64,000 bases of DNA from Parasalinivibrio latis (GCF_036825535.1 NZ_CP098812.1:3596001-3660000), one strand, 5' to 3'. Shown: positions 1 through 10,659, counted from the first letter of the stretch. Notes: generated from the sequence alone by a model not told the origin. Translations and numbers: made by a program.

Positions 1-1191
<1,191 letters not shown>

Positions 1192-1267
1192 AATCGGCTC
1201 CTGTCAGGAGTTGACCCATGAAGGTGCCGCAAGCGGCACCTTCGAATTCACATACCGGTTAACGCGA

Positions 1268-4200
1268 TTACTCTTCGTCTTCCAGCTCGATGTTAATACC
1301 CAGCGAGCGGATTTCTTTAAGCAGTACGTTAAAGGACTCCGGCATACCCGGTTCCATGCGGTGATCTCCGTCCACGATGTTCTTGTACATCTTGGTACGG
1401 CCGTTAACGTCATCCGACTTAACGGTTAGCATTTCCTGCAGGGTGTATGCTGCACCGTATGCTTCCAGTGCCCACACTTCCATCTCACCGAAACGCTGAC
1501 CACCGAACTGAGCCTTACCACCCAGCGGCTGCTGAGTAACCAGGCTGTAAGAACCGGTAGAACGGGCGTGCATCTTGTCATCAACCAGGTGGTTCAGTTT
1601 CAGCATGTACATGTAACCAACGGTTACTGGACGCTCAAACTGGTTACCGGTACGGCCGTCAAACAGGGTCAGCTGGCCTGATTCTGGCAGATCAGCCAGT
1701 TTCAGCAGCGCCTTGATTGAAGACTCTGGAGCACCGTCAAACACTGGTGTGGCAATAGGCAGACCTTTGCGCAGGTTTTCTGCCAGGGTACGAACTTCGT
1801 CGTCAGTCAGTGTATTGATATCCACTTGCTGACGGGTCTCACCCAGCTCGTATACCTTCTTCAGGAACTCGCGAATCTTCGCCAGCTCTTGCTGCTCTTT
1901 GACCATCTTGTTGATCTTGTCACCGATACCCTTGGCAGCAAGGCCCAGGTGGGTTTCAAGAATCTGACCGATGTTCATACGTGAAGGTACGCCCAGCGGG
2001 TTAAGAACGATATCTACCGGAGTACCGGTTTCATCGTATGGCATGTCCTCAACAGGGTTAATCTTAGAGATAACACCCTTGTTACCGTGACGACCCGCCA
2101 TCTTATCACCAGGCTGGATACGACGCTTAACTGCCAGGTAGACTTTAACGATCTTCAGCACGCCTGGTGCCAGATCATCACCTTGGGTGATCTTGCGGCG
2201 CTTGATGTCGAATTTCTTGTCGAAATCAGCCTTCAGCTCGTCGTACTGCTCTGCCAGCTGTTCCAGCTGGGTTTGCATGTCTTCGTTGTCCAGAGTCTGG
2301 GACAGCATAGACTGACGGTCCATACCACTAAGCTTGTCTTCGCTGTAACCAGCTTGTGCAAGCAGAGTACGTACACGCGCAACGATACCACCTTCGAGGA
2401 TGCTGAATTCTTCAGTCAGGTCTTTCTTAGCCTGCTTCAGCTGCATCTCTTCGATTTCGAGGGCACGCTTGTCTTTTTCTACGCCGTCACGAGTGAAGAC
2501 CTGTACGTCGATAACGGTACCAGATACTGAACCTGGAACACGCAGAGACGAGTCTTTCACGTCAGACGCTTTCTCACCGAAGATCGCACGCAGCAGCTTC
2601 TCTTCTGGAGTCAGTTGGGTTTCACCCTTAGGTGTTACCTTACCAACCAGAATATCGCCGCCTTTCACTTCAGCACCGATGTAAACAACACCGGATTCGT
2701 CGAGCTTAGACAGTGCTGCTTCACCCACGTTAGGGATATCAGCAGTGATTTCTTCTGGACCAAGCTTGGTATCACGCGCCACACAGGACAGTTCCTGGAT
2801 GTGGATAGTAGTGAAACGGTCTTCCTGAACAACACGCTCAGATACGAGGATGGAGTCCTCGAAGTTATAACCATTCCAAGGCATGAACGCGATACGCATG
2901 TTCTGGCCCAGCGCCAGCTCACCCAGGTCTGTAGAAGGACCGTCTGCCAGCACGTCACCACGTGCAACAGGCTCACCAGGCATCACTGTAGGACGCTGGT
3001 TGATACAGGTGTTCTGGTTAGAACGGGTGTACTTGGTCAGGTTGTAGATGTCGATACCGGCTTCGCCTGGTACCAGCTCATCTTCATTAACCTTAACCAC
3101 GATGCGAGACGCATCAACTGACTGAATAACACCGCCACGCTTGGCAACAGCAGTTACACCGGAGTCAATCGCTACCGCACGCTCGATACCTGTACCTACC
3201 AGCGGCTTATCTGCACGCAGAGTAGGAACAGCCTGACGTTGCATGTTCGCACCCATCAGGGCGCGGTTAGCATCGTCGTGCTCAAGGAACGGAATCAGCG
3301 ATGCAGCCACGGATACTACCTGGTTGGTAGCAACGTCCATATACTGGGCGTGTTCGCGTGGGTGCAGACCGGATTCACCTTTGTGACGGGCTGTGATCAG
3401 TTCGTCACCGAAGCTGCCGTCTTCGTTCAGGGCTGCGTTAGCCTGAGCGATAACATACTGGCCTTCTTCGATGGCAGACAGATAGTCAATCTGGTCAGTA
3501 ACAACACCGTCAACAACCTTACGGTATGGAGTTTCCAAGAAACCGTATGGGTTTGTACGTGCGAACACGGACAGTGAGTTAATCAGACCGATGTTTGGAC
3601 CTTCAGGAGTCTCGATTGGACACAGACGGCCGTAGTGCGTTGCGTGAACGTCTCGCACTTCGAAGCCTGCACGTTCACGTGTCAAACCGCCAGGACCCAG
3701 GGCAGAGATACGACGCTTGTGCGTTACCTCAGACAGTGGGTTGTTCTGGTCCATAAACTGAGACAGCTGAGAAGAACCAAAGAATTCTTTAACGGCTGCA
3801 GAAATAGGCTTAGCGTTGATCAGATCCTGTGGCATCACGTTGTCGAGATCACCCAGGCTCAGACGCTCCTTAACTGCACGTTCAACACGTACCAGACCTA
3901 CACGGAACTGGTTTTCTGCCATCTCGCCCACAGAACGGATACGACGGTTACCCAGGTGGTCGATGTCGTCCACTTCACCGATACCGTTACGGATATCGAT
4001 CAGTTTACGCATCACGTCGATGATGTCGTTGTGCTCGAGGATACCTGGGCCGGTCATTTCTTCACGAACCAGGGAGCTGTTGAACTTCATACGGCCTACT
4101 GCTGACAGATCGTAACGATCTTCAGAGAAGAACAGACCGTCGAACAGTTGCTCGGCAGCTTCACGTGTTGGCGGCTCACCAGGGCGCATCATGCGGTAGA

Positions 4201-5296
4201 TTTCTACCAGTGCGCTCAGACGATCAACGGTGCTGTCGACACGTACGGTGTCAGACATATATGGACCGTGATCCAGGTCGTTGGTGAACAGTACTTCAAT
4301 GCGCTTGTGGCCAGCCTGAGACAGGTTAGCCAGGCTTTCCAGGCTCAGTTCCTGGTTAGCAGCAGCAATGATTTCGCCGGTGTCTTCGTTGACGTAGTCG
4401 CGGCTTGCAACCTTACCAACAATGTACTCAACCGGTACTTCAATGTGAGTAACACCGTCTTTGCTCAGCTGGCGGATATGACGCGCAGTGATACGACGGC
4501 CCTGCTCTACATAGGTCGTGCCATTGGCTTCGATGTCGAAACTTGCAGTTTCGCCACGCAGACGGTCTGGTACCAGCTCCATCACCAGAGACTTGCCTTT
4601 TACTTCGAAAACAACTTTCTCGAAGAACAGGTCAAGGATCTGCTCGGTGGTGTAACCCAGTGCACGCAGGATAATAGACGCTGGCAGTTTACGACGACGG
4701 TCGATACGTACGTAAAGCAGGTCTTTAGGGTCAAACTCGAAGTCCAGCCAGGAACCGCGGTATGGGATAATACGCGCGTTGTACAGAACTTTACCTGAGG
4801 AGTGGGTTTTACCCTTATCACTATCGAAGAAAACACCCGGGCTACGATGCAGCTGGGATACGATAACCCTCTCGGTACCATTGATAACGAAAGTACCATT
4901 GTCTGTCATGAGTGGGATCTCACCCATGTAGACTTCTTGTTCTTTGATGTCTTTTACTGTGCCGGCCGGTGCATCTTTGTCATACACAACCATACGCAGT
5001 TTTACACGCAGAGGGGCTGCATAAGTAACGCCACGGATCTGGCACTCTTTTACATCAAATACTGGCTCACCGAGACGATAGCTAACGTATTGCAGCTCGG
5101 AATTGCCATTGTAGCTCTGGATCGGGAACACAGAGCGAAAGGCAGCTTCAAGACCGTATTGCCCTTCTGGATCCTGCTCAATGAACTTTTCAAACGATTC
5201 AAGCTGGATCGACAGCAGATATGGCACGTCCAGCACTTGAGGACGCTTACCAAAATCCTTACGGATACGCTTTTTCTCGGTATAAGAGTAAACCAT
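1268..5296 (-). CDS. rpoB: DNA-directed RNA polymerase subunit beta
   Basis: Catalytic second-largest subunit of RNA polymerase, 1342 aa, the same length as the E. coli protein and nearly collinear with it. The start is ATG at 5296 (MVYSYTEKKRIRK), preceded by GAGGA; the frame is open 23 codons further upstream, but those codons do not resemble the family. The rifampicin-pocket segment (FGSSQLSQFMDQ, then THKRRISALGPGGL) has the usual wild-type residues, as do the GDKMAGRHGNKG and DDKMHARSTGSY motifs. It sits between rplL and rpoC; a terminator-like hairpin about 170 bp upstream probably lowers its expression relative to the ribosomal protein genes. Confidence 0.99.
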   Translation of the reverse strand: MVYSYTEKKRIRKDFGKRPQVLDVPYLLSIQLESFEKFIEQDPEGQYGLEAAFRSVFPIQSYNGNSELQYVSYRLGEPVFDVKECQIRGVTYAAPLRVKLRMVVYDKDAPAGTVKDIKEQEVYMGEIPLMTDNGTFVINGTERVIVSQLHRSPGVFFDSDKGKTHSSGKVLYNARIIPYRGSWLDFEFDPKDLLYVRIDRRRKLPASIILRALGYTTEQILDLFFEKVVFEVKGKSLVMELVPDRLRGETASFDIEANGTTYVEQGRRITARHIRQLSKDGVTHIEVPVEYIVGKVASRDYVNEDTGEIIAAANQELSLESLANLSQAGHKRIEVLFTNDLDHGPYMSDTVRVDSTVDRLSALVEIYRMMRPGEPPTREAAEQLFDGLFFSEDRYDLSAVGRMKFNSSLVREEMTGPGILEHNDIIDVMRKLIDIRNGIGEVDDIDHLGNRRIRSVGEMAENQFRVGLVRVERAVKERLSLGDLDNVMPQDLINAKPISAAVKEFFGSSQLSQFMDQNNPLSEVTHKRRISALGPGGLTRERAGFEVRDVHATHYGRLCPIETPEGPNIGLINSLSVFARTNPYGFLETPYRKVVDGVVTDQIDYLSAIEEGQYVIAQANAALNEDGSFGDELITARHKGESGLHPREHAQYMDVATNQVVSVAASLIPFLEHDDANRALMGANMQRQAVPTLRADKPLVGTGIERAVAIDSGVTAVAKRGGVIQSVDASRIVVKVNEDELVPGEAGIDIYNLTKYTRSNQNTCINQRPTVMPGEPVARGDVLADGPSTDLGELALGQNMRIAFMPWNGYNFEDSILVSERVVQEDRFTTIHIQELSCVARDTKLGPEEITADIPNVGEAALSKLDESGVVYIGAEVKGGDILVGKVTPKGETQLTPEEKLLRAIFGEKASDVKDSSLRVPGSVSGTVIDVQVFTRDGVEKDKRALEIEEMQLKQAKKDLTEEFSILEGGIVARVRTLLAQAGYSEDKLSGMDRQSMLSQTLDNEDMQTQLEQLAEQYDELKADFDKKFDIKRRKITQGDDLAPGVLKIVKVYLAVKRRIQPGDKMAGRHGNKGVISKINPVEDMPYDETGTPVDIVLNPLGVPSRMNIGQILETHLGLAAKGIGDKINKMVKEQQELAKIREFLKKVYELGETRQQVDINTLTDDEVRTLAENLRKGLPIATPVFDGAPESSIKALLKLADLPESGQLTLFDGRTGNQFERPVTVGYMYMLKLNHLVDDKMHARSTGSYSLVTQQPLGGKAQFGGQRFGEMEVWALEAYGAAYTLQEMLTVKSDDVNGRTKMYKNIVDGDHRMEPGMPESFNVLLKEIRSLGINIELEDEE

Positions 5297-5461
5297 AGGG
5301 TTCCTCAGCTCGCTGATAAGTGACCCAAACTGTCCACATATGCCGGACAGTGACTTATAAACCACCGTTTATTGTAGTTTCCTGCCATCAAGGTAAGTGC
5401 TTGAAAACAGGAGAGTTACAGTGCCTAAACAGGGGGAAAATTCACTGTAGCCCTTTAGCGC

Positions 5462-5493
5462 AAAAAGGCCGGTGGCTATTTAACCACCAGCCA
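5462..5493 (-). terminator. Partial terminator/attenuator between rplL and rpoB
   Basis: On the minus strand a stem GGC.GGTGG / CCACC.GCC closes an 8-nt loop and is followed by a run of five T. It lies about 35 bp after the rplL stop and about 170 bp before the rpoB start. In E. coli this interval holds an attenuator that lets only part of the rplJL transcripts enter rpoBC; the position and shape fit the same role here. Confidence 0.75.
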
Positions 5494-5526
5494 TTAGCCT
5501 TTTCAGGCTAAGAAGCTAAGCAATAA

Positions 5527-5892
5527 TTACTTAACTTCAACAACTGCACCAGCTTCTTCCAGATCTTTCTTCAGAGCTTCTGCTTCTTCTTTAGAAACAG
5601 CTTCTTTCAGAGGAGCTGGAGCGCCGTCTACAACAGCTTTAGCTTCTTTCAGGCCCAGACCAGTTGCGCCGCGAACTGCCTTGATAACTGCTACTTTGTT
5701 AGCACCAGCTTCTTTCAGGATTACGTCGAATTCGGTCTTCTCTTCTGCAGCTTCTGCAGCAGCGCCACCAGCTACAACAGCAGCAGCAGCAGTTACACCG
5801 AACTTCTCTTCCATCGCTTCGATCAGTTCAACAACTTCCATCACAGACATTTCTGCGATAGCGTCCAGGATTTGTTCTTTAGTTACAGACAT
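5527..5892 (-). CDS. rplL: 50S ribosomal protein L7/L12
   Basis: Stalk protein of the large ribosomal subunit, which recruits translation GTPases; 121 aa. The N-terminal dimerisation domain (MSVTKEQILDAIAEMSVMEV) is followed by an Ala-rich hinge (about residues 35-52) and the C-terminal factor-binding domain with KAVRGATGLGLKEAK. The start is ATG at 5892; the frame extends seven codons upstream, but those are not part of the family. It follows rplJ by 54 bp, and the two are translationally linked in relatives. Confidence 0.98.
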   Translation of the reverse strand: MSVTKEQILDAIAEMSVMEVVELIEAMEEKFGVTAAAAVVAGGAAAEAAEEKTEFDVILKEAGANKVAVIKAVRGATGLGLKEAKAVVDGAPAPLKEAVSKEEAEALKKDLEEAGAVVEVK

Positions 5893-5946
5893 GATAATTC
5901 TCTCTAAAATCAACGATTAGTTTAGTAAACCAATTTTGCAATTGGC

Positions 5947-6441
5947 TTATGCAGCTTCCGCTTCTTTTTGGTCGCGAACTGCAGCAATAGTGCGAACCAG
6001 CTTGCCAGCTGAAGCTTCTTTCATGCACATCATCAGACGTGCAATAGCTTCTTCGTAAGTTGGCAGGCTTGCCAGTACATCGTAGCTAACCAGGTTGCCT
6101 TCGAATGCGGCTGCTTTGATCTCGAAGTCTTTGTTCTCTTTAGCGAAGTCTTTGAACAGACGCGCTGCAGCACCTGGGTGCTCGTTAGAGAACGCAAGCA
6201 GAGTAGGACCAACGAAAACGTCTTGCAGACATTCGTAGTTAGTACCTTCAACTGCACGGCGCGCCAGAGTGTTACGAACAACACGCATAGAAACACCCGC
6301 TTCGCGAGCTTTCTTACGCAGTGAAGTCATAGCATCTACAGTTACGCCACGAGAATCAGCAACAACAGCAGACAGGGCACCGTTCGCAGCTTCGTTGACT
6401 TCAGCGACAATTACTTTTTTGTCTTGAAGATTTAAAGCCAT
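5947..6441 (-). CDS. rplJ: 50S ribosomal protein L10
   Basis: Base of the L7/L12 stalk, 164 aa (165 in E. coli). It opens MALNLQDKKVIVAEVNE and contains the usual segment VRNTLARRAVEGT; the Ala-rich C-terminal helix binds L7/L12 dimers. In E. coli the L10-(L12)4 complex represses its own mRNA by binding the leader. Here a 237-bp gap upstream holds a strong promoter and a long structured leader, consistent with that control. Confidence 0.98.
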   Translation of the reverse strand: MALNLQDKKVIVAEVNEAANGALSAVVADSRGVTVDAMTSLRKKAREAGVSMRVVRNTLARRAVEGTNYECLQDVFVGPTLLAFSNEHPGAAARLFKDFAKENKDFEIKAAAFEGNLVSYDVLASLPTYEEAIARLMMCMKEASAGKLVRTIAAVRDQKEAEAA

Positions 6442-6645
6442 TGGAAATGCTCCTGAGTTGCCGGGTTACCCCGGGTAAACATCACTTACTGCGAATGCAG
6501 CAAGCGCTATTACGGCGCAGATCCAAGATAGATAAAATCAATCATGTTCTGGCACCGTCTACGTAGGGTATTAAGTCCTTTCAGACACCTACGGTCTTGG
6601 ACGAAGACCTGCGTACAGGTCTTGGCCATTTTCAATAAACGCTGA
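6442..6645 (-). promoter_or_regulatory. rplJ 5' leader (L10 autoregulatory leader)
   Basis: Untranslated leader of about 200 nt between the rplJ promoter and start codon. It contains complementary segments (ACCTGTACGCAGGT; GTCTTGGACGAAGACC region) and a purine-rich GGACTTAATACCC stretch like that in the E. coli L10 leader. The assignment rests on position, length and this resemblance; I did not fold it. Confidence 0.6.
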
Positions 6646-6674
6646 ATTATAGGCTAACTCAGCGCTTAAGTAAA
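6646..6674 (-). promoter_or_regulatory. rplJL promoter (P_L10)
   Basis: On the minus strand: -35 TTTACT, a 17-bp spacer and a perfect -10 TATAAT. It starts just after the rplA stop codon, the same place as P_L10 in E. coli. Confidence 0.8.
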
Positions 6675-6678
6675 TTGC

Positions 6679-7380
6679 TTATGCGTTGGTGTCCAGAGTG
6701 TTCTGGTCAACAGCAAGACCTGCACCCATAGTGGTAGACAGGCTTACTTTCTTAACGAAAGTACCTTTAGCTGAAGCAGGCTTCGCCTTCTTCAGAGCTA
6801 CCAGCAGAGCTTCCAGGTTAGCTTTCAGCGCTTCAGCGTCGAAGTCTACCTTACCGATAGTGGTATGGATGATACCGTTCTTGTCGTTACGGTAACGAAC
6901 CTGACCAGCTTTAGCGTTCTTAACAGCTTCAGCAACGTTAGGAGTTACAGTACCAACTTTAGGGTTTGGCATCAGACCGCGTGGGCCCAGGATGGTACCC
7001 AGTTGACCAACAACGCGCATCGCATCTGGAGAAGCGATAACTACGTCGAAGTTCATTTCGCCTTTCTTAACTTGGTCGGCCAGATCTTCCATACCTACCA
7101 GGTCAGCGCCAGCTTCTTTAGCAGCTTCAGCGTTTGCACCTTGGGTGAATACTGCAACGCGGATGTCACGACCAGTACCGTGTGGCAGAACAGTTGCGCC
7201 ACGAACGTTTTGGTCAGATTTACGTGCATCGATACCCAGGTTAACTGCAACGTCAACGCTTTCTACGAACTTGGCAGTAGCCAGTTCTTTCAGCAGGGCG
7301 ATAGCTTCGTTGATTTCGTAATCTTTGGTTACGTCAACTTTTTCGCGGATTACGCGCATGCGCTTAGTCAGTTTAGCCAT
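6679..7380 (-). CDS. rplA: 50S ribosomal protein L1
   Basis: Ribosomal protein of the L1 stalk, which helps move deacylated tRNA out of the E site; it also represses the rplKA mRNA in E. coli. 233 aa, opening MAKLTKRMRVIREKVD, with the family segment GPRGLMPNPKVGTVT in the middle. It begins 4 bp after rplK and is cotranscribed with it. Confidence 0.98.
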   Translation of the reverse strand: MAKLTKRMRVIREKVDVTKDYEINEAIALLKELATAKFVESVDVAVNLGIDARKSDQNVRGATVLPHGTGRDIRVAVFTQGANAEAAKEAGADLVGMEDLADQVKKGEMNFDVVIASPDAMRVVGQLGTILGPRGLMPNPKVGTVTPNVAEAVKNAKAGQVRYRNDKNGIIHTTIGKVDFDAEALKANLEALLVALKKAKPASAKGTFVKKVSLSTTMGAGLAVDQNTLDTNA

Positions 7381-7384
7381 GTGA

Positions 7385-7813
7385 TTAACCCTCTACTACC
7401 AAGCCCATGGAACGAGCAGTACCCATTACTGAGCGCATTTTCGCTTCAACGTCAGCGCCAGACATGTCTTCTGACTTCAGTTCAGCGATTTCACGAACCT
7501 GTGCTTCAGTCACTTTACCAGCAACTTCTTTGCTTGGGTTGCTTGCACCAGACTTCAGGCCAGCTGCTTTTTTCAGCAGAACAGACGCTGGAGGAGTCTT
7601 AGTGATGAAAGTGAAAGAACGGTCTGCGTAAACAGTGATAACCACTGGGATTGGCAGGCCTTTTTCCATAGCTTCTGTACGAGCGTTGAATGCTTTACAG
7701 AATTCCATGATGTTCACACCGTGCTGACCCAGAGCTGGACCAACTGGTGGTGAAGGGTTAGCCATACCAGCTGCAACTTGCAGCTTGATGTAAGCTTCTA
7801 CTTTCTTAGCCAT
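7385..7813 (-). CDS. rplK: 50S ribosomal protein L11
   Basis: Component of the GTPase-associated centre and needed for RelA activation; 142 aa, the usual length. The N-terminal domain has the conserved Pro-rich loop (NPSPPVGPALGQHGVNI) and the C-terminal domain binds 23S rRNA. It lies 125 bp downstream of nusG, where a consensus-like promoter is visible, and is followed at once by rplA. Confidence 0.98.
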   Translation of the reverse strand: MAKKVEAYIKLQVAAGMANPSPPVGPALGQHGVNIMEFCKAFNARTEAMEKGLPIPVVITVYADRSFTFITKTPPASVLLKKAAGLKSGASNPSKEVAGKVTEAQVREIAELKSEDMSGADVEAKMRSVMGTARSMGLVVEG

Positions 7814-7888
7814 TACTCATTTACCTTAATTTGGGTTCGAACGTCAGTCTTGTTCAGACCAACTCCCCGTCTAACGAAAGGGCGCGAA

Positions 7889-7917
7889 ATTGTATTCGAA
7901 TTTCGCGCCCTTGCCAA
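7889..7917 (-). promoter_or_regulatory. rplKA promoter (P_L11), embedded in an inverted repeat
   Basis: On the minus strand: -35 TTGGCA, a 17-bp spacer and -10 TACAAT, in the nusG-rplK gap. E. coli has P_L11 in the same place. The spacer and -10 lie inside a perfect 12-bp inverted repeat (arms 7880-7891 and 7899-7910), so the same DNA could form a hairpin in read-through transcripts from nusG. Confidence 0.75.
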
Positions 7918-7938
7918 GACCTGCTGAACAATTATTGA

Positions 7939-8484
7939 TCAGCTTTTTTCTACCTGGCTGAACTCCAGTTCGACTGGAGTAGCACGGCCAAAGATGGAGA
8001 CAGAAACCTTCACGCGGCTCTTGTCGTAATCCACTTCCTCAACCACACCGTTAAAGTCAGCAAATGGACCTTCGGTAACACGAACCACTTCGCCTGCTTC
8101 GAATACAGTCTTGTGGACAGGTGCTTCGCTGGCTTTTTCCAGGCGTTGCAGAATTGCGTCTGCTTCCTTATCAGAGATAGGAGCAGGACGGTCAGAGGTT
8201 CCACCAATGAAGCCCATCACACGCGGTACATTACGCACCAGGTGCCAAGACTCATCGTTCATGACCATCTGAACCAGTACGTATCCAGGGAAGAATTTAC
8301 GCTCGCTTTTACGGCGTTGACCCTGACGCATTTCGACCACTTCTTCGGTAGGTACCAGTACCTCACCGAAGTAATCTTCCATGCTGTGCATTTTGATGTG
8401 TTCGCGCAAAGATTGCGCTACACGGCTCTCAAAACCAGAGAAAGCCTGCACAACATACCAACGTTTCTTTGGAGCTTCGCTCAT
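7939..8484 (-). CDS. nusG: Transcription termination/antitermination factor NusG
   Basis: 181 aa, the E. coli length. NusG binds RNA polymerase through its N-terminal NGN domain and couples it to Rho or ribosomal protein S10 through the C-terminal KOW domain. KRWYVVQAFSGFE opens the NGN domain, and the KOW segment (GEVVRVTEGPFADFNGVVEE) starts near residue 127. It lies 11 bp after secE, the standard secE-nusG pair. Confidence 0.98.
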   Translation of the reverse strand: MSEAPKKRWYVVQAFSGFESRVAQSLREHIKMHSMEDYFGEVLVPTEEVVEMRQGQRRKSERKFFPGYVLVQMVMNDESWHLVRNVPRVMGFIGGTSDRPAPISDKEADAILQRLEKASEAPVHKTVFEAGEVVRVTEGPFADFNGVVEEVDYDKSRVKVSVSIFGRATPVELEFSQVEKS

Positions 8485-8495
8485 GAAAAATTACC

Positions 8496-8873
8496 TCACA
8501 CGCCAGTAGCTAAAGCGACAAGACGAACCATGATGCCGTCAATGCCCCACAGGATCAGCGCCATGATGACGGTGACAGCTAGAACGATCAGCGTCGTTTG
8601 CGTAGTTTCCTGGCGTGTAGGCCAGACAACCTTACGCACTTCCATTCGCGCTTCACGAGCAAACGTGATCGCTGCTTTTCCTTTTTCTGTAATTGCAGCG
8701 ACTCCACCTGCTGCAGCAACCAGCACTACTACGGCTGCAGCTCGGAGAACAACAGATACATCACTGTACAGGCTATTCCCTACTACGGCTGCAAGTAGCA
8801 GAGCAAATACAACAATCCACTTAACCACATCCATTGAACCTGAGCCTTGTGGATTTTCAGCGTTCGCTTTCAT
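8496..8873 (-). CDS. secE: Preprotein translocase subunit SecE
   Basis: Essential clamp subunit of the SecYEG channel in the inner membrane. 125 aa with three hydrophobic segments (about 16-34, 41-60 and 92-112), the long enterobacterial form. The conserved cytoplasmic amphipathic part EARMEVRKVVWPTRQET precedes the last segment. No consensus promoter was obvious in the 200 bp before it. Confidence 0.96.
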   Translation of the reverse strand: MKANAENPQGSGSMDVVKWIVVFALLLAAVVGNSLYSDVSVVLRAAAVVVLVAAAGGVAAITEKGKAAITFAREARMEVRKVVWPTRQETTQTTLIVLAVTVIMALILWGIDGIMVRLVALATGV

Positions 8874-9026
8874 ACATCCTACCTGAAACTAGTCTAAAGA
8901 TTAGACGACAACAACCCCGCCTGGGCGAGGTATCAAAAGGCGTTGACAGTTCCAGCGGGGAACTGTGAAACCATCGTTCTGGGCTTGTGCTGTATGCAAA
9001 AACATCAAACAAATTCACAAGCGCAG

Positions 9027-9054
9027 AAAAAGGGCATCAAATGATGCCCTTTTT
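9027..9054 (-). terminator. tuf terminator
   Basis: Symmetric hairpin AGGGCATCA / TGATGCCCT with a 2-nt centre, flanked by A4-5 and T4-5. It sits 20 bp after the tuf stop and ends the tRNA-tuf transcript. Confidence 0.9.
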
Positions 9055-9073
9055 GCAGCCAATCCGTCAAATA

Positions 9074-10258
9074 TTATTCAACGATCTTAGCTACAACACC
9101 CGCACCAACAGTACGGCCACCTTCACGGATCGCAAAGCGCAGACCTTCGTCCATCGCGATTGGAGCGATCAGGGTAACAACCATCTTGATGTTGTCACCA
9201 GGCATTACCATCTCTACGCCTTCTGGCAGTTCGATAGTACCGGTTACGTCAGTTGTACGGAAGTAGAACTGTGGACGGTAGCCCTTGAAGAATGGGGTGT
9301 GACGACCACCTTCTTCTTTTGACAGTACGTATACTTCTGATTCGAAAGTTGTGTGTGGAGTGATTGAACCTGGCTTCGCCAGTACTTGACCACGCTCAAC
9401 TTCGTCACGCTTAGTACCACGCAGCAGAACACCTACGTTCTCACCTGCACGGCCTTCGTCCAGAAGCTTACGGAACATTTCTACGCCAGTACAAGTAGTC
9501 TTAGTAGTGTCTTTAACACCTACGATTTCTACTTCGTCACCAACGCGGATGATGCCTTGCTCAACACGACCAGTTACTACTGTACCACGGCCTTGGATTG
9601 AGAATACGTCTTCGATTGGCAGGATGAACGGCTTGTCGATAGCACGCTCTGGCTCTGGGATGTAAGAATCCAGGGCGTCAGCCAGTTCGATGATCTTCTC
9701 TTCCCATGCTGCGTCGCCTTCCAGTGCTTTCAGAGCTGAACCCTGAATTACTGGGCAGTCGTCACCTGGGAAGTCGTACTCAGACAGAAGCTCACGTACT
9801 TCCATCTCTACCAGCTCAAGCAGCTCTTCATCATCTACCATGTCACACTTGTTCATGAATACGATGATGTAAGGGATACCTACCTGGCGACCCAGCAGGA
9901 TGTGCTCACGAGTCTGTGGCATTGGGCCATCAGTCGCAGCTACTACCAGAATACCACCGTCCATCTGTGCAGCACCGGTGATCATGTTCTTAACGTAGTC
10001 AGCGTGTCCTGGGCAGTCAACGTGCGCGTAGTGACGTGATGGAGTATCGTACTCTACGTGTGAAGTAGAGATGGTGATACCACGCTCACGCTCTTCTGGA
10101 GCGTTGTCGATAGATGCGAAGTCACGTGCTGAACCGCCGTATTTCTTAGACAGTACAGTACAGATTGCAGCAGTCAGAGTAGTTTTACCGTGGTCAACGT
10201 GGCCGATAGTACCAACGTTAACGTGCGGTTTCGTACGTTCAAATTTTTCTTTAGACAT
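9074..10258 (-). CDS. tuf: Elongation factor Tu
   Basis: GTPase that brings aminoacyl-tRNA to the ribosome; 394 aa. G1 GHVDHGKTTLTA, G3 DCPGHADY and G4 NKCD are all present in domain I, followed by the two beta-barrel domains. The start is ATG at 10258 (MSKEKFERTKPHVNVG) with AGAGGGA upstream; six further in-frame codons upstream are not part of the family. It is the last gene of a tRNA-Thr/Tyr/Gly/Thr-tuf unit, as for E. coli tufB, so its mRNA probably comes from processing of that transcript. Confidence 0.98.
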   Translation of the reverse strand: MSKEKFERTKPHVNVGTIGHVDHGKTTLTAAICTVLSKKYGGSARDFASIDNAPEERERGITISTSHVEYDTPSRHYAHVDCPGHADYVKNMITGAAQMDGGILVVAATDGPMPQTREHILLGRQVGIPYIIVFMNKCDMVDDEELLELVEMEVRELLSEYDFPGDDCPVIQGSALKALEGDAAWEEKIIELADALDSYIPEPERAIDKPFILPIEDVFSIQGRGTVVTGRVEQGIIRVGDEVEIVGVKDTTKTTCTGVEMFRKLLDEGRAGENVGVLLRGTKRDEVERGQVLAKPGSITPHTTFESEVYVLSKEEGGRHTPFFKGYRPQFYFRTTDVTGTIELPEGVEMVMPGDNIKMVVTLIAPIAMDEGLRFAIREGGRTVGAGVVAKIVE

Positions 10259-10368
10259 GACAGTCCCTCTAGGCACGGTATTTCGGTGGCGTTACGACCA
10301 CACAACCAACAAAAAATTTTGTTGAGTATATATCAAACGGTTTGAAAAAGCCTTGGAGAGGGGAGAAG

Positions 10369-10444
10369 TGGTGCTGATACCCAGATTTGAACTGGGGACC
10401 TCACCCTTACCAAGGGTGCGCTCTACCGACTGAGCTATATCAGC
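10369..10444 (-). tRNA. thrT: tRNA-Thr (anticodon GGU)
   Basis: 76 nt with encoded CCA. The acceptor GCTGATA pairs with TATCAGC, and the anticodon loop CTTGGTAA gives anticodon GGT. Last of the four tRNAs before tuf. Confidence 0.97.
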
Positions 10445-10457
10445 ACACGAAGAAGTG

Positions 10458-10532
<75 letters not shown>

Positions 10533-10565
10533 AGAACTCGTAGAGCTATTCAAACAATTTGAAAC

Positions 10566-10650
10566 TGGTGGTGGGAGAAGGATTCGAACCTTCGAAGGCT
10601 GAGCCGTCAGATTTACAGTCTGATCCCTTTGGCCACTCGGGAATCCCACC
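10566..10650 (-). tRNA. tyrU: tRNA-Tyr (anticodon GUA)
   Basis: 85 nt with a long variable arm and encoded CCA; a class II tRNA with acceptor GGTGGGA and anticodon GTA. Confidence 0.97.
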
Positions 10651-10659
10651 TAATTTTTT

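Noticed and set aside
4148..4798. 216-codon plus-strand open frame inside rpoB
   Set aside because: Lies fully antisense to a well-conserved gene and has a composition that mirrors it; no ribosome site or family resemblance.
10280..10345. Separate promoter directly before tuf
   Set aside because: TATATACT-like -10 sequences exist but no -35 at a workable distance; transcription from the tRNA promoter is enough.
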